A DNA stretch of 64,000 nucleotides from Planctomycetota bacterium (GCA_015075375.1 JABTUM010000001.1:1545201-1609200); one strand, 5' to 3'. Shown: positions 19,715 to 28,545, counted from the first letter of the stretch. Made by a program: numbers and translations. Notes: generated by a model from the letters alone, not told the origin.

Positions 19715-20144
19715 GGCGTGATCAGTCGATCACCAAGGCTATTCAGTTATCTGACGTAGGTAGCTGATACGGCTATGGGGGCAGCACTGGGGAGCATAGA
19801 ACAAGCACGCCCCACCACTATCCTTGCACGATGCGTTTTCCAAGGTTTCCGATCCTCAAGCAGGCTCTTGAACGTCGGTCCATGCCGGTTGCACTGCCGG
19901 CAACAACTCGACGTCGGTATGTCCATCGCCTGCAGCATCTTGCCCAGCCGAGATCTCTGCGCCTTGGCGTAGACTCGAATAGCCCGGCGCAGCGACGATA
20001 TCAGAGCAGGCCGTCTGCATGTTTTTAATGAGCCGGTTGCCTCCGAAAGACTTACCAAATGCCTTGCGCCGGTTGACTCAGGTTTAACTCATTTTTCCGG
20101 CACGACTTGCCGATGCTAGAAACGGGGGCTACGGAGGTTGCCTC
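19715..20144. other. Unassigned stretch upstream of the IS982 remnant
   Basis: A 103-codon minus-strand frame (19747-20058) covers most of this 430-bp stretch. It has several Cys (SSCCRQCNRHG) and many Arg and Lys but no recognisable domain, no good ribosome-binding site and no neighbour to justify it, so it is not called as a gene. The region may be flanking debris of the adjacent transposase remnant. Confidence 0.3.
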
Positions 20145-21073
20145 ATGCCCGCGCCCGTGCGTCTGGACCTCGAAGACCTTGTGACCGCCGTCTACTGTGC
20201 GCTTGACGATGCCTTGGCCCATGCCATGCCGCTATCCCCTGCGAAAGCGGCAAACTCGTCGGGCGACGCGGACCGCCACCCGACGTGGACGACCGCGAAG
20301 TCCTCTGTCTGGCTGTGTTGCAGGAACTTCTGGATTTCGAGTCCGACCACCACTACCAAGCTTGGTTGCACTCCGATCCGTTGATGCGGCGCCTGCTCAG
20401 CCGCCAGAACTTTGCCAACCGCCGCGCCCTCCAGACGCCCTTGTTGGCCTGCCTCACCCAGGGTTTCTGCGCCATGCATGCCGACGACCAGCCCCCCTTT
20501 TCATCATCGACTCCCATCCGGTCGATGTCTGCCGTCCCATCCGCGCCGGCAAGCGGGAACGTCTTGGCGGACTGGCGCAGCGGGGTTACTGCGCGGCGCT
20601 CAAGCGCTGGTTCCACGGCGTACGCGAGCCCCCTGATCTTCTCGACGAAAGGCTACATCGCGCACGTACAACAAATCCCCGGCAACCGGCACGACGTTCA
20701 GGGACTCTATGCCCTGCTCAAGACCGCGTTCGAAGGCCACCTGCTCGGCGACAACGCCTACTGGCCCAAGCGCGAAAAGCGCGCGGCCTTGGAACGCCAA
20801 AACATCCGGGTCACCGCCGCCTCGCGCTCGAACTGGCAGTACCAGCATGCCCAACCCGTAGCCGAGAGCTTGCGGCGCCACCGCAGCAGCATCGAACGGC
20901 GCATCGGTCTGTTCGATCGGCAATTTCATACCCAGAACACGCTCAACCGAAGCCGTCGGCATTACGAAGCGCGGCGCTGGACCAAGGCGCTGGCCCACAA
21001 CCTCTCGCGCCACGTCAACCATGCGAACGGATGGCCGCAGGAATCCCTCGCGCACTACAGACTCGCTTCTTAA
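20145..21073 (+). pseudogene. IS982-like transposase broken by frameshifts
   Basis: The parts of an IS982-type DDE transposase lie in different frames. They begin with MPAPVRLDLEDLVTAVYCAL from 20145. A second frame carries GRRGPPPDVDDREVLCLAVL and FESDHHYQAWL (about 20240-20500). A third carries FIIDSHPVDVCRPIRAGKRE and GYCAALKRWFHGV (about 20500-20640), holding the catalytic Asp of DSHPV. The second frame then resumes with STKGYIAHVQQIPGNRHDV and LLGDNAYWPKR (about 20640-21073). At least three shifts are needed, so it cannot make an active enzyme. Terminal inverted repeats were not located. Confidence 0.72.
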
Positions 21074-21249
21074 ACTGGAGCAAGGCATTTACCAACCTTT
21101 CTGAATAAGGGAATCGCGGGTCGTTGAATGGGCAGCGTCGTACATGAACGTAGGTTGGACTCCCATGACCGCCATGCGCATGTATGGGGGTATGGTTTAG
21201 TATGATGTCAGTCGAAAATCAATCTCTGCACCATAATAGGGGAGCTATA

Positions 21250-22452
21250 ATGAGCACGCTGGAATACGAAAGACACAACGAAGAAGTTCGAGAGGTCTGG
21301 AACGCCTATAGGGCTCGCAAGCCGCTCCGTGCACCCTGCGTGATCGGGACGAATACCCGATTTTTCTTGCTGGGACGCACGGCGCCCTTTCCCAACGTCG
21401 ACTTCCGGGCATACACGGAAGACCCGGACGTCATGTTTGAAACTCAGGTGCGCTGCGACGAGTGGAAGCGCCTATACATTCTTCAGGATGCGCCCATGGG
21501 ACTGCCCAGTGAGGAGACCGGGTGGACGGTCAATGTGGATTTTCAGAATTTCTACGAGGCGGCTTGGTTCGGATGTCCTGTCGTATTTTTCGAGGGGCAA
21601 GTGCCGGTCGCTGAACCGCGTTGGCGCGGCCAGGGGCTTAAGCAAGAGCTTCTGCATCGCGGCATACCCAACCCCTTCGAGGGGCTGATGGGCCAAGCAA
21701 GAGAGTACTATGAGTATTTCCTCGAAAAATCAAAGACCTATGCCCACCGCGGATTACCCGTCCGGCACGTCCAGCCCAAAGGATTAGGCACGGATGGGCC
21801 TATGACTGTCGCCGTGAATCTTCGAGGCGCGATCGAACTGCTCGAAGACTTCGTGGAGGATCCAGAATACGTTCATGAACTACTCAATATTGTTACCGAC
21901 GCGATAATTGCTCGCATACGAGCTTGGAGGCGCTATCTGGGCAAACCCGAGACGCAGGAGTATTTCGGATTTGCCGACGATGCGGTACAGATGCTTTCAA
22001 GTGATATGTACAAAGAGTTCGTCTTGCCTTGCCACAAGCGTATGAGAGCCGGCCTGTGTTCGACCTCGCGTGGCGGTAGCGTTCACATGTGCGGCAACGC
22101 GTCGAGGCATTTTCCGATTCTGAATCGGGAGGTGGGCATCGATAGTTTTGACACTGGATTTCCCGTGGATTTCGCGAGCCTTAGGCGTGAGTTGGGGCCG
22201 GAGGTAGAATTTTATGGAGGGCCGCACATTGAGTTAATGCGCTCGGGTACACCTAGTCAGATTTATGCTAATGCGCAGGAAATCCTCGAATCGGGAATTC
22301 GCAAAGGTGGACGATTCGTTTTGCGTGAAGGCAACAATCTCGCGCCCGAAACGCCGCTTGAGAACATTGCCACGCTGTACCGGGCTGCGAAAGAGTTTGG
22401 CCGATATGACCGTATTCCATCAGAAGGTATACCGCAGCAAGCCGATTCTTAA
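21250..22452 (+). CDS. UroD-like methyltransferase-family protein 2
   Basis: A 400-residue protein; the ATG at 21250 has GGAG 6 nt upstream. It shows the UroD fold's opening DRxxxEVWNAY-like helix, ETQVRCDEWKRLY, the catalytic-face segment GPMTVAVNLRGAIELLEDF, and HMCGNASRHF, which gives the HxC pair found in zinc-binding methylcobamide methyltransferases. The third Cys expected near the C-terminus is replaced (REGNNLAPETPLENI), so metal binding may be altered. Haem-UroD residues are absent. Substrate unknown. It follows the dead IS982 and converges on the B12 radical SAM gene. Confidence 0.84.
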   Translation: MSTLEYERHNEEVREVWNAYRARKPLRAPCVIGTNTRFFLLGRTAPFPNVDFRAYTEDPDVMFETQVRCDEWKRLYILQDAPMGLPSEETGWTVNVDFQNFYEAAWFGCPVVFFEGQVPVAEPRWRGQGLKQELLHRGIPNPFEGLMGQAREYYEYFLEKSKTYAHRGLPVRHVQPKGLGTDGPMTVAVNLRGAIELLEDFVEDPEYVHELLNIVTDAIIARIRAWRRYLGKPETQEYFGFADDAVQMLSSDMYKEFVLPCHKRMRAGLCSTSRGGSVHMCGNASRHFPILNREVGIDSFDTGFPVDFASLRRELGPEVEFYGGPHIELMRSGTPSQIYANAQEILESGIRKGGRFVLREGNNLAPETPLENIATLYRAAKEFGRYDRIPSEGIPQQADS

Positions 22453-22567
22453 TCCGTGCCTCAACCTTGTTATCGTCATGGTCTGGAAAGAGATATAAAA
22501 TCCAGTCAGTACGTTTCAATGCTTCACGGTCGCGCCGCAACCAGCCGATGCGCACGAAAACTAAGAA

Positions 22568-22583
22568 CTGACCGGAAGGTCAG
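22568..22583. terminator. Hairpin between convergent genes
   Basis: CTGACC-GGAA-GGTCAG is a perfect 6-bp stem with a tetraloop, placed 3 nt past the stop of the minus-strand radical SAM gene and 115 nt past the plus-strand UroD-like gene. There is no U tract, so intrinsic termination is uncertain. Confidence 0.35.
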
Positions 22584-22586
22584 GCG

Positions 22587-24284
22587 TTAGTGCCCCCCTA
22601 AGCATGCCACGCGCTGTAGCTGGTTTGTTTTTTCATAAAAAGTGCGCGGTTCGTAGGTGACACCCGATTGAATCCGTTGGTCTTCTCTGCGCAAACGATG
22701 AATCAGTATGCGTCCAATCAGCGGGGCTGAAAGTCGAGCTTTCAGGCCAAAGGTCCGAAATATATCTTTCAATACCACACCAATTTTTGCACATAGTGCG
22801 GGCTGATGAGCGAACCATCGCTTGGAAGCCCACAGCATTCCCGCATAAAGAGTTGACAACTCTGATGCTTCCCAACGAACGCGGGCGCGAATGCGAGCTT
22901 CTGGATGGTGTCGATATCGCTTCCAACCCTGAAGCAATGTGCGGGCCATGCGCACCACGCTTGGACCATTTACCTCGAAATCACGCAAAAAGGCACGATG
23001 TAGGTACTCCGTTTCCAATCCCATGGGAATGTGTGGGTGTCGATGGAAAAATTTGAGTTGTCCGTGCATATCGGCGGTTTCCACGCATTCCGGATCTATC
23101 AGCGTTTTCCTAGCCTTATGCTCCTCGAACAGTGCCGTACCCGGCAACGGAGTGTAAAGCATGAACTGGTGAAACTCGGTTTCGTGTAGAACTGCGTGTT
23201 CGATTATTTCATCGATATTTTCCGGCGTGTGGTCTTCCAATCCGATGATGGATGAACCTAAAACGCGAATGCCATGGGATTGCAATTCACGCACAAGTTC
23301 TACAGTATCGGTACCTTTGAGCTTCGCGTAGGTGCTGTTTTTTCCCTCCAGGCCCATCCAAATCCAGGAAATGCCGAGACCGATCAACTGTTCGATGTGG
23401 TAAGATCGCAGGACATTCGCCGAACTGAAAACGTACAAAGACCACGACTTGCAATGTTGTTTCATTAAATCTAAAAGTTCCAGCGCGCGCTTACGATGCA
23501 AAAGAAAATTCTCGTCCATTACGAAGAAGGAACGGACTTTCATCTCACGCTCTAGTTCCAGCATTACATGGAATAAATCCTTGCCGGTGTTTAAAAAATT
23601 AACAAAGTTCCCCTTTCCGCCAAACATTGCTGATGTGCTACAAAAATTGCACCCTAGAGGACAACCTACTGATGGAATAAGCGTAGCAGCAGTTGAACTG
23701 GGATTTTCGCTCAAGACGGTTCCCATAGCTCGTGCTCCGAAACCAGAAGGCACTCGAAGATGCGCCATGGGGTGGTCAACTGGCTCACCTAGATACGCGC
23801 GGAACCATCTGACCCCTTCGCCTTTTACGATATAGTCAGCGTCTATTCTCTTTTCTAAATTAGGCAAGTTCGCCACGTGGCCCCCTACCACGATCTTTGC
23901 ATTGGGTAGGCGCGAACGAATCAGATCACACATTTTTTCCACTTTGCCTACATTAGGGATAATGGCTCCTATACCGACAATGTCATATGGCTCTCGCTCT
24001 AATTCATCAATGAATCGGTCTAGGGTTGGAAAATCCAGTAAGGCGCAGGGCGCGCTAATGTTGGCCTGAATCAACATCAAACCCCACGAACGGTGAAACA
24101 TCCGTAGCGAGAAGGCACGTTGAAAACGTGTTACCTGGTTGTGGTATAGTTCCATCGGATTAAGCGCACGTCCGCCGTATTCATCGTCCTGCGCGAAAGG
24201 CCCGAATACGCTCGTGAGCAACACTCGAGCACTGGTACCAAGAGGGTGTTTGCCCATTGGCATCACAATTCGATTTGAATCCAA
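22587..24284 (-). CDS. B12-binding-domain radical SAM protein
   Basis: A 565-residue enzyme of the large class with an N-terminal cobalamin-binding-like Rossmann domain (about 80-190: PYDIVGIGAIIPNVGKVEKM, IVVGGHVANLP, ADYIVKGEG). A radical SAM core follows (200-420) with the cluster motif GCPLGCNFC, Cys208, Cys212 and Cys215. The later part (DENFLLHRKRALELL, GLEDHTPENIDEII, LYTPLPGTALFEEH) is typical of B12 radical SAM methylases and lipid or quinone modifiers. A TTG at 24284 with AGGAG 5 nt upstream is the likely start; ATGs 21 and 27 nt in are alternatives. Substrate unknown. The gene follows the pilin-copy remnant. Confidence 0.85.
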   Translation of the reverse strand: MDSNRIVMPMGKHPLGTSARVLLTSVFGPFAQDDEYGGRALNPMELYHNQVTRFQRAFSLRMFHRSWGLMLIQANISAPCALLDFPTLDRFIDELEREPYDIVGIGAIIPNVGKVEKMCDLIRSRLPNAKIVVGGHVANLPNLEKRIDADYIVKGEGVRWFRAYLGEPVDHPMAHLRVPSGFGARAMGTVLSENPSSTAATLIPSVGCPLGCNFCSTSAMFGGKGNFVNFLNTGKDLFHVMLELEREMKVRSFFVMDENFLLHRKRALELLDLMKQHCKSWSLYVFSSANVLRSYHIEQLIGLGISWIWMGLEGKNSTYAKLKGTDTVELVRELQSHGIRVLGSSIIGLEDHTPENIDEIIEHAVLHETEFHQFMLYTPLPGTALFEEHKARKTLIDPECVETADMHGQLKFFHRHPHIPMGLETEYLHRAFLRDFEVNGPSVVRMARTLLQGWKRYRHHPEARIRARVRWEASELSTLYAGMLWASKRWFAHQPALCAKIGVVLKDIFRTFGLKARLSAPLIGRILIHRLRREDQRIQSGVTYEPRTFYEKTNQLQRVACLGGH

Positions 24285-24369
24285 GACCGCTCCTAGCTAG
24301 CTCAAAAGATGCACAAGTCCCGGATGTCACCACTCCTTACTCCCGATTGGCGTGATTCCAGAGTAGCGT

Positions 24370-24594
24370 TTAATGAGCCTGCCTCTCAGCGTGCGTATTC
24401 GGCAACCGTAATAACACCAGCAGGTAGCGACCATGAAAGAAATTGGAATCCGCCAGTTCATGTTGTTTCCAGCTTCCTCTTGGCCCTCCAAACCAGACTC
24501 CCAGCCATCCAATGCTTCCGAATATCAAAGCGAGGATCAGCGCTCGAGCGATTTATTCTACAGGCTAGCGCCCTCACTCGGATTTGAATGACCA
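24370..24594 (-). pseudogene. Degenerate copy of the Tad-head anchored protein gene
   Basis: The minus-strand translation contains LILALIFGSIGWLGVWFGG, then PRGSW and DSNFFHGRYLL. These correspond to the intact protein at 14115-14636 (IGGPRGSW, ESNFFHGRNLLEL). The start region aligns with ATGAGGCGCTGG of the intact gene only if a base is removed, a TAA interrupts the frame near the start, and similarity stops after about 55 residues at the TAA at 24370. This is a frameshifted and truncated pseudogene, immediately downstream of the second mini-pilin. Confidence 0.7.
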
Positions 24595-24597
24595 ATC

Positions 24598-24753
24598 TCA
24601 AAGCACCGGCGAACAGATTGTTTGAATCAAGAACTTATATAGATCCTGCATAGCTACGAATATCGTGAGACGAACCGAGGCAAACAATACCACGACCAAA
24701 GCGGCGACAAGCAAATACTCAATTGATGTGGCTCCGGCCTCATTTGCCTGCAA
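24598..24753 (-). CDS. Flp-like mini-pilin, copy B, TTG start
   Basis: A 51-codon gene. The TTG at 24753 is preceded by GGAGG with 8-nt spacing. The product is MQANEAG then ATSIEYLLVAALVVVLFAS, a textbook Flp processing site (Gly before ATSIEY) and hydrophobic helix, ending QDLYKFLIQTICSPVL. It aligns end to end with copy A (14660-14815), about 33 of 51 residues identical, and keeps the helix intact where copy A has acidic residues. It is an orphan, 10 kb from the Tad operon, with its own promoter. It may still supply a minor pilin. Confidence 0.75.
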   Translation of the reverse strand: MQANEAGATSIEYLLVAALVVVLFASVRLTIFVAMQDLYKFLIQTICSPVL

Positions 24754-24784
24754 AACTTAAACCTCCATGGTTTATAAGCGCATA

Positions 24785-24812
24785 AGTGTATCTACATATA
24801 TTTAGTAGTCAA
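24785..24812 (-). promoter_or_regulatory. Promoter of mini-pilin copy B
   Basis: Minus strand: TTGACT at 24812-24807, 16-nt spacer, TACACT at 24790-24785, 31 nt before the TTG start. Spacing and distance equal those of the copy A promoter. Confidence 0.5.
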
Positions 24813-24860
24813 GGCGATTCTTGGTAATGACGGGAATCGACTCAGGCAACCGAATGGTGA

Positions 24861-25009
24861 TGCGCACGCAAAAGGGGACCGGTTGAGGGGCCGAATGCGC
24901 AAGTAAAAGGGGACCACCGCACGCGTGCGGCCTGGTTAGCTTGAGGCTTTTCCTCGGTTGACCAGGGGGGGGCGTGGAGGTGCTAGCGGTGGAACAGTAC
25001 GAACGCATC
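24861..25009 (+). mobile_element. IS21-type left-end remnant
   Basis: Two near-identical 20-bp direct repeats, TGCGCACGCAAAAGGGGACC (24861-24880) and TGCGCAAGTAAAAGGGGACC (24896-24915), look like the tandem transposase-binding sites at IS21-family ends. They are followed by a GTG frame at 24980 reading VLAVEQYERI, which matches the start of IstA transposases. Similarity ends at 25009, so only the tip of the element survives. Confidence 0.5.
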
Positions 25010-25037
25010 CCGTTCTGTTCCATTATTCAGCCGACCC

Positions 25038-25271
25038 TCAAGCCGCCCTCCTGCAGTAGAACTTGAGCAGCCCGCCAAGCCGCTGCTTGCATTCTATCCA
25101 CCCCACCCTTCCCTGCATCTCCAGCGCCGGCTCAACCAGCCGATTCCCCAGCCCCTGATGGCTGCGTTCCTGATGAAAATGGTCCATCTATTCGAAGATC
25201 GCCTGTGAAGGGCGATTCAAAATGCCGGCAAGGACGAGTAGGAGGAACTGCCAGGGTTATAAGTTGGTCAT
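25038..25271 (-). pseudogene. Internal-deletion remnant of an integrase-core transposase
   Basis: One minus-strand frame joins an N-terminal piece (MTNL, stop, PWQFLLLVLAGILNRPSQAI, FE) through a TAG directly to a C-terminal piece (MDHFHQERSHQGLGNRLVEP, ending in LKFYCRRAA). The HQERSHQGLGNR phrase is typical of the C-terminal tail of rve-type transposases, where several hundred residues normally separate it from the hydrophobic N-terminus. The core with its catalytic residues has been deleted, and two in-frame stops remain. Confidence 0.55.
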
Positions 25272-25541
25272 GCGAACACCTTAACGGTTGCTAAGCCCGG
25301 AATCTGGCCGGATCCGGCTAAAATCATGCCTCGTAACCCTTTTATGGGCAGGAGCTTCTGCTCGGCTGAGTTCTGGCACATTACGGGGTGTCGAGGCGCA
25401 GAACCGCGTTCGCGGACTGCTGGAGGCGCTCAAGCCGCTGCAAGTCGAGAAGCTCCCCGCGCACGGCCCGGGCGGAAAGCCCAACCTGATCCCGCGCGTC
25501 TGGGATCAGGAGAAGGAAATGAAGAAGGCGCCACAGCAGCC
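25272..25541. other. Unassigned stretch
   Basis: An 85-codon plus-strand frame (25288-25545) ending in KPNLIPRVWDQEKEMKKAPQ has no recognisable domain or start signal and overlaps the next gene's 3' end. It lies against transposase debris and is probably another fragment. No gene is called. Confidence 0.3.
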
Positions 25542-25901
25542 CTAATGGCCGCGTGCGCGCTTTCCTTTTACGCTTACGCTTTTCTGAGTAACGTCCTGTA
25601 CCCAGCAAAGACAAGTCATTCCATGCGCAAATCCCAAGGTGGTCATAGCTAACAGCGCCGCGTGTTCAAGTTCGCGAGGAGCTAGACCCACATCCATACC
25701 CTTACGTACGGCGGAATGACTCGCGCCTTCCAGTTTGGCGCCAAAAGCAAGGCCAAGCTTCACCAATCGCTGCTCTCGCTTGTTAAGCGGTCCGGCGCTT
25801 TCGAGCGCCTTACCGAACTGTTCGTATGCCTCAAGCACCCGCGGAAACCGCGATTGGGCTTCCATGTAGCGGCGGGGAAGCGGCGATGTTCGTCTACCCA
25901 T
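25542..25901 (-). CDS. Carboxymuconolactone-decarboxylase-fold protein lacking the redox Cys pair
   Basis: A 119-residue protein with the CMD/AhpD helical fold: NKREQRLVKLGLAFGAKLEG, ASHSAVRKGMDVGLAPRELE, HAALLAMTTLGFAHGM. AhpD-type members carry CxxC-like Cys before the His; here that position reads EGASHSAVRK, so the thiol chemistry is absent. The only Cys (CLCW) is near the C-terminus. AGGAGACC precedes the ATG at 25901. It is last in the nitrogen-oxide gene run but separated by 320 nt, so co-transcription is uncertain. Role unknown. Confidence 0.75.
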   Translation of the reverse strand: MGRRTSPLPRRYMEAQSRFPRVLEAYEQFGKALESAGPLNKREQRLVKLGLAFGAKLEGASHSAVRKGMDVGLAPRELEHAALLAMTTLGFAHGMTCLCWVQDVTQKSVSVKGKRARGH

Positions 25902-26221
25902 CAGAGGTCTCCTAAATGCTTGATCAACTAACTATAGACCATCTGCCCCTGTTACATCATAAACACTTCTTAATAAGTTGCTTCGCGCGATCCACCGTTG
26001 TTTGAGGCAGGTGGGATCGCATTTTCCCGCTTCATCTGAATTCCACGTATTGCTGGAAGCACCGTACCATTGAAGAAATCAGTGCGTCGATCTGGATGGC
26101 ATCGGATTGCGTTATGCAACCACGCTAATTCGTCCTTCTACTTACCCGATTTCGGGACATAACCTAGCGCAGTGGAAGTCCGGAATGACTCAAAGCCATC
26201 GGATCTTAGGGTGAACTGACG
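25902..26221. other. Intergenic region
   Basis: No gene or tRNA is seen in these 320 bases. An 8-bp palindrome TTGATCAA lies at about 25922. It resembles two fused FNR half-sites without the usual spacer and is not called as a regulatory site. Confidence 0.3.
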
Positions 26222-27412
26222 CTATTCCGAGACGCGAGTACTTTCGATTGTTGCACATTCCTCTGAATCAAGGTAACAGGCCGGATCAAGAGCTAGCCAA
26301 TCGCCGGTGGCAGACTCGGCCCGTGTCCTGAGATTCCCGTTACAGACGGTCAGGAACCGGCACGCCCGGCAACGCGCGGGGAGGTGAGCTTGGCGGTCTC
26401 TTAGTATGGCCAAACGAGGATCGCGTGCCTCGGTCCAGATTTGGCTAAACGGCTCCCGGCGCACGTTTCCGACGGCGTAATGCCAACTGAACTGATCGTA
26501 ATGCACAGAACCTCGCGGCCCGATAGAAGCAATATGGCATCCGGACCGGTTCCCACCCGTTCCCCGAAGCAGCCGATCAGCTTCCTCAAGCCTCTCGGGG
26601 CGATGGCGTTCGAGCCAGAGCAGTGCCATAGCCGCGTCAGCATGGTTAGCCACGGTAAGCACCTCCAACTTATGGCCTTCGGATATTGCTTGAACGACAC
26701 GATGCATGATCCGCTCAACCACGCTCCTCGACCGGTTCGGCTCCAAGTCGTATCGACGAAACTGATTTCCCCGCCCTGCGTAGGCAAGATGATAGACACA
26801 CAGTCGCTGAATGCCCTGCTCCAGACAGAAATCGAAAATGAAATCGAGGTCCTGAAGATTCAAAGCGTGCACGGTGAAACGCAGACCGACCTTTAGACCT
26901 CGTTCCTGGCATCGGCGAATGCCGGCCAACGTTCCGTCGAACGCACCCCGCATGCCCCGGAGCTTGTCATGTACATCTTTGCGTCCATCCAAGCTGATGC
27001 CTACATAGCGCAGATCCAAGTCAGCAAGGCTGTCCGCCATCCTGTCATTTATCAATAGACCGTTGGTCGAAAGAGTGGCATTTAATCCGATGCGGCGCGC
27101 ATAACCAATCAACTGGAGCGCATCGGGGCGAGCGAGAGGCTCGCCCCCGCTGAATAGCACGGCGGGCACTCCGAAGGCTTTGAGGTCCTCTAGCAACGCA
27201 AAGCCTTCGTGCAGCGACAGTTCGTCCGGCGCGGGCGCCGAGGCCGCTGAGGCGTAACAATGCACGCACTTAAGATTACAGGTCTGGGTGAGCGCCCAGA
27301 CCACGACGGGGCGAGGGGGATCCCCGCTGCTCCGCGCAGTGCGAACGTGCCCATACCGAAGTTCCTCGCTTCCGCTGCGCTGTCCACACAAGAGATGACT
27401 CAGGTTCAGCAT
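26222..27412 (-). CDS. NirJ/AhbC-type radical SAM-SPASM haem-modifying enzyme
   Basis: A 396-residue enzyme; ATG 27412 overlaps the end of the previous gene by 7 nt and has GGAGG just upstream. The opening MLNLSHLLCGQ...ELRYG and PVVVWALTQTCNLKCVHCYA match the NirJ, AhbC and AhbD family that remodels sirohaem-derived tetrapyrroles into haem d1 or haem b. The radical SAM Cys lie in CNLKCVHC. The C-terminal SPASM domain has CHIASIGPRGSVH and CRACRFLTVCNGNLRTR with a final Cys, binding a second 4Fe-4S cluster. No nirS, nirF or nirD/L/G/H genes are present, so a haem d1 role is not supported in the window. Confidence 0.8.
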   Translation of the reverse strand: MLNLSHLLCGQRSGSEELRYGHVRTARSSGDPPRPVVVWALTQTCNLKCVHCYASAASAPAPDELSLHEGFALLEDLKAFGVPAVLFSGGEPLARPDALQLIGYARRIGLNATLSTNGLLINDRMADSLADLDLRYVGISLDGRKDVHDKLRGMRGAFDGTLAGIRRCQERGLKVGLRFTVHALNLQDLDFIFDFCLEQGIQRLCVYHLAYAGRGNQFRRYDLEPNRSRSVVERIMHRVVQAISEGHKLEVLTVANHADAAMALLWLERHRPERLEEADRLLRGTGGNRSGCHIASIGPRGSVHYDQFSWHYAVGNVRREPFSQIWTEARDPRLAILRDRQAHLPARCRACRFLTVCNGNLRTRAESATGDWLALDPACYLDSEECATIESTRVSE

Positions 27413-28497
27413 GCGCCCTCCTTGGCTTTCCACGCCGCCGGCTGGTACACGCAATCGGGCTCGGGCGCGAGGTAATCGCCGCTTACGGCATGTGCGCGCG
27501 CACGGCTGCCCCCACAGAGCGCCCGGAACTCGCAAGCGCCGCACTTCCCTTTAAGCCGCTGCGGATCGCGCAGATCCCTGAAGACGGGGTGATGACGATA
27601 GACTTCCAGTAGCGAATCTTGGGGAACGCGGCCACAGGAAACAGGGAGAAATCCGCTGGGATAAATGAAACCCGTGTGGCTCACGAAAGCCACGCCCTTC
27701 CCGTCGTTCAGGCCCAGAGACGGCCGGGGTCGTGCTTCGGTTGCGAGGGGCTCCCGCACATTCCCGTTCCGCGCCTGCGCCACGAATCGGCGGAAGTGAG
27801 GCGCTTCCGTCGTCTTGATCGCGAAAGGCGCTAACCGGCTTTTCCGCCAGAGCATCGCGAATACAGTCTCGTATCGAGCGGCGGGAATGCGCTCCTCTAC
27901 GGCGCCGCGTCCAACCGGGACGAGAAAAAACACGGACCAGAGCACGATGCCACGGGTTGCCAGGCAATCGGCCATGGCCTCCAATTCATCCACATTGCGC
28001 ATGGACACGGTGGTGTTGATCTGAACCTGCAAGCCGATCTCCTGTGCAATATGAACGATCTCCTGGGTGCGTGCCATACTTCCCGGGACTCCTCGGATGC
28101 CGTCGTGCGTGGCCTCGCGGATACCGTCCATACTCACGGCCAATCGCCGTACGCCTTCATCTCGCAGGCGGAGGAGCGACCAGCGGTCCACCTGCGCCGT
28201 GGCGGAGGGGGTCACCGCCACCCGCAAGCCCGCACGAACGGCATGATGGACCAAAGCATAAAGATCCGGGCGCTTGAACGGATCTCCACCCGTCATGACC
28301 AGGAGCGGCTGGGGAACCAGGCCGGCCAACTGATCAATGAAATGGCGTGACTCTTCTTCCGTCAGCTCATCGGGATGGCGAAGCGATTGCGCGCTTGCCC
28401 GGCAATGTCGGCAAGCCAGATCGCAGGCTTGTGTAAGCTCATACAAGACCAGGAAGGGATTTCGGTCCAGGTCCTCAAGAGATGGAAGATCCGGCAC
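27406..28497 (-). CDS. Radical SAM-SPASM protein, TIGR04053-like
   Basis: About 363 residues from GTG 28497, which has AAAGGAG 5 nt upstream; an ATG at 28518 is the alternative. Motifs: LVLYELTQACDLACRHCRAS (cluster Cys), LVMTGGDPFKRPDLYALV, VTPSATAQVD, RLAVSMDGIREATHDGIRG, INTTVSMRN, and a SPASM end CGACEFRALCGGSRARAHA. This family accompanies NirJ-like proteins and is often annotated as haem or PQQ-type maturation. It overlaps the NirJ-like gene by 7 nt, so the two probably act in one tetrapyrrole pathway. Exact reaction unknown. Confidence 0.83.
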   Translation of the reverse strand: MPDLPSLEDLDRNPFLVLYELTQACDLACRHCRASAQSLRHPDELTEEESRHFIDQLAGLVPQPLLVMTGGDPFKRPDLYALVHHAVRAGLRVAVTPSATAQVDRWSLLRLRDEGVRRLAVSMDGIREATHDGIRGVPGSMARTQEIVHIAQEIGLQVQINTTVSMRNVDELEAMADCLATRGIVLWSVFFLVPVGRGAVEERIPAARYETVFAMLWRKSRLAPFAIKTTEAPHFRRFVAQARNGNVREPLATEARPRPSLGLNDGKGVAFVSHTGFIYPSGFLPVSCGRVPQDSLLEVYRHHPVFRDLRDPQRLKGKCGACEFRALCGGSRARAHAVSGDYLAPEPDCVYQPAAWKAKEGAC

Positions 28498-28545
28498 GGG
28501 CACTCCTTTCAATCGCATCCGACTATTCCGGCTGGGTTTTTCGAT

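Noticed and set aside
19747..20058. 103-codon minus-strand frame between nagA and the IS982 remnant
   Set aside because: Cys- and Arg-rich but without a fold, start signal or neighbours that support it; listed only as unassigned sequence.
17976..21073. A functional composite transposon built from IS256 and IS982
   Set aside because: Both transposases are dead (truncated or frameshifted), belong to different families and lack matched ends.
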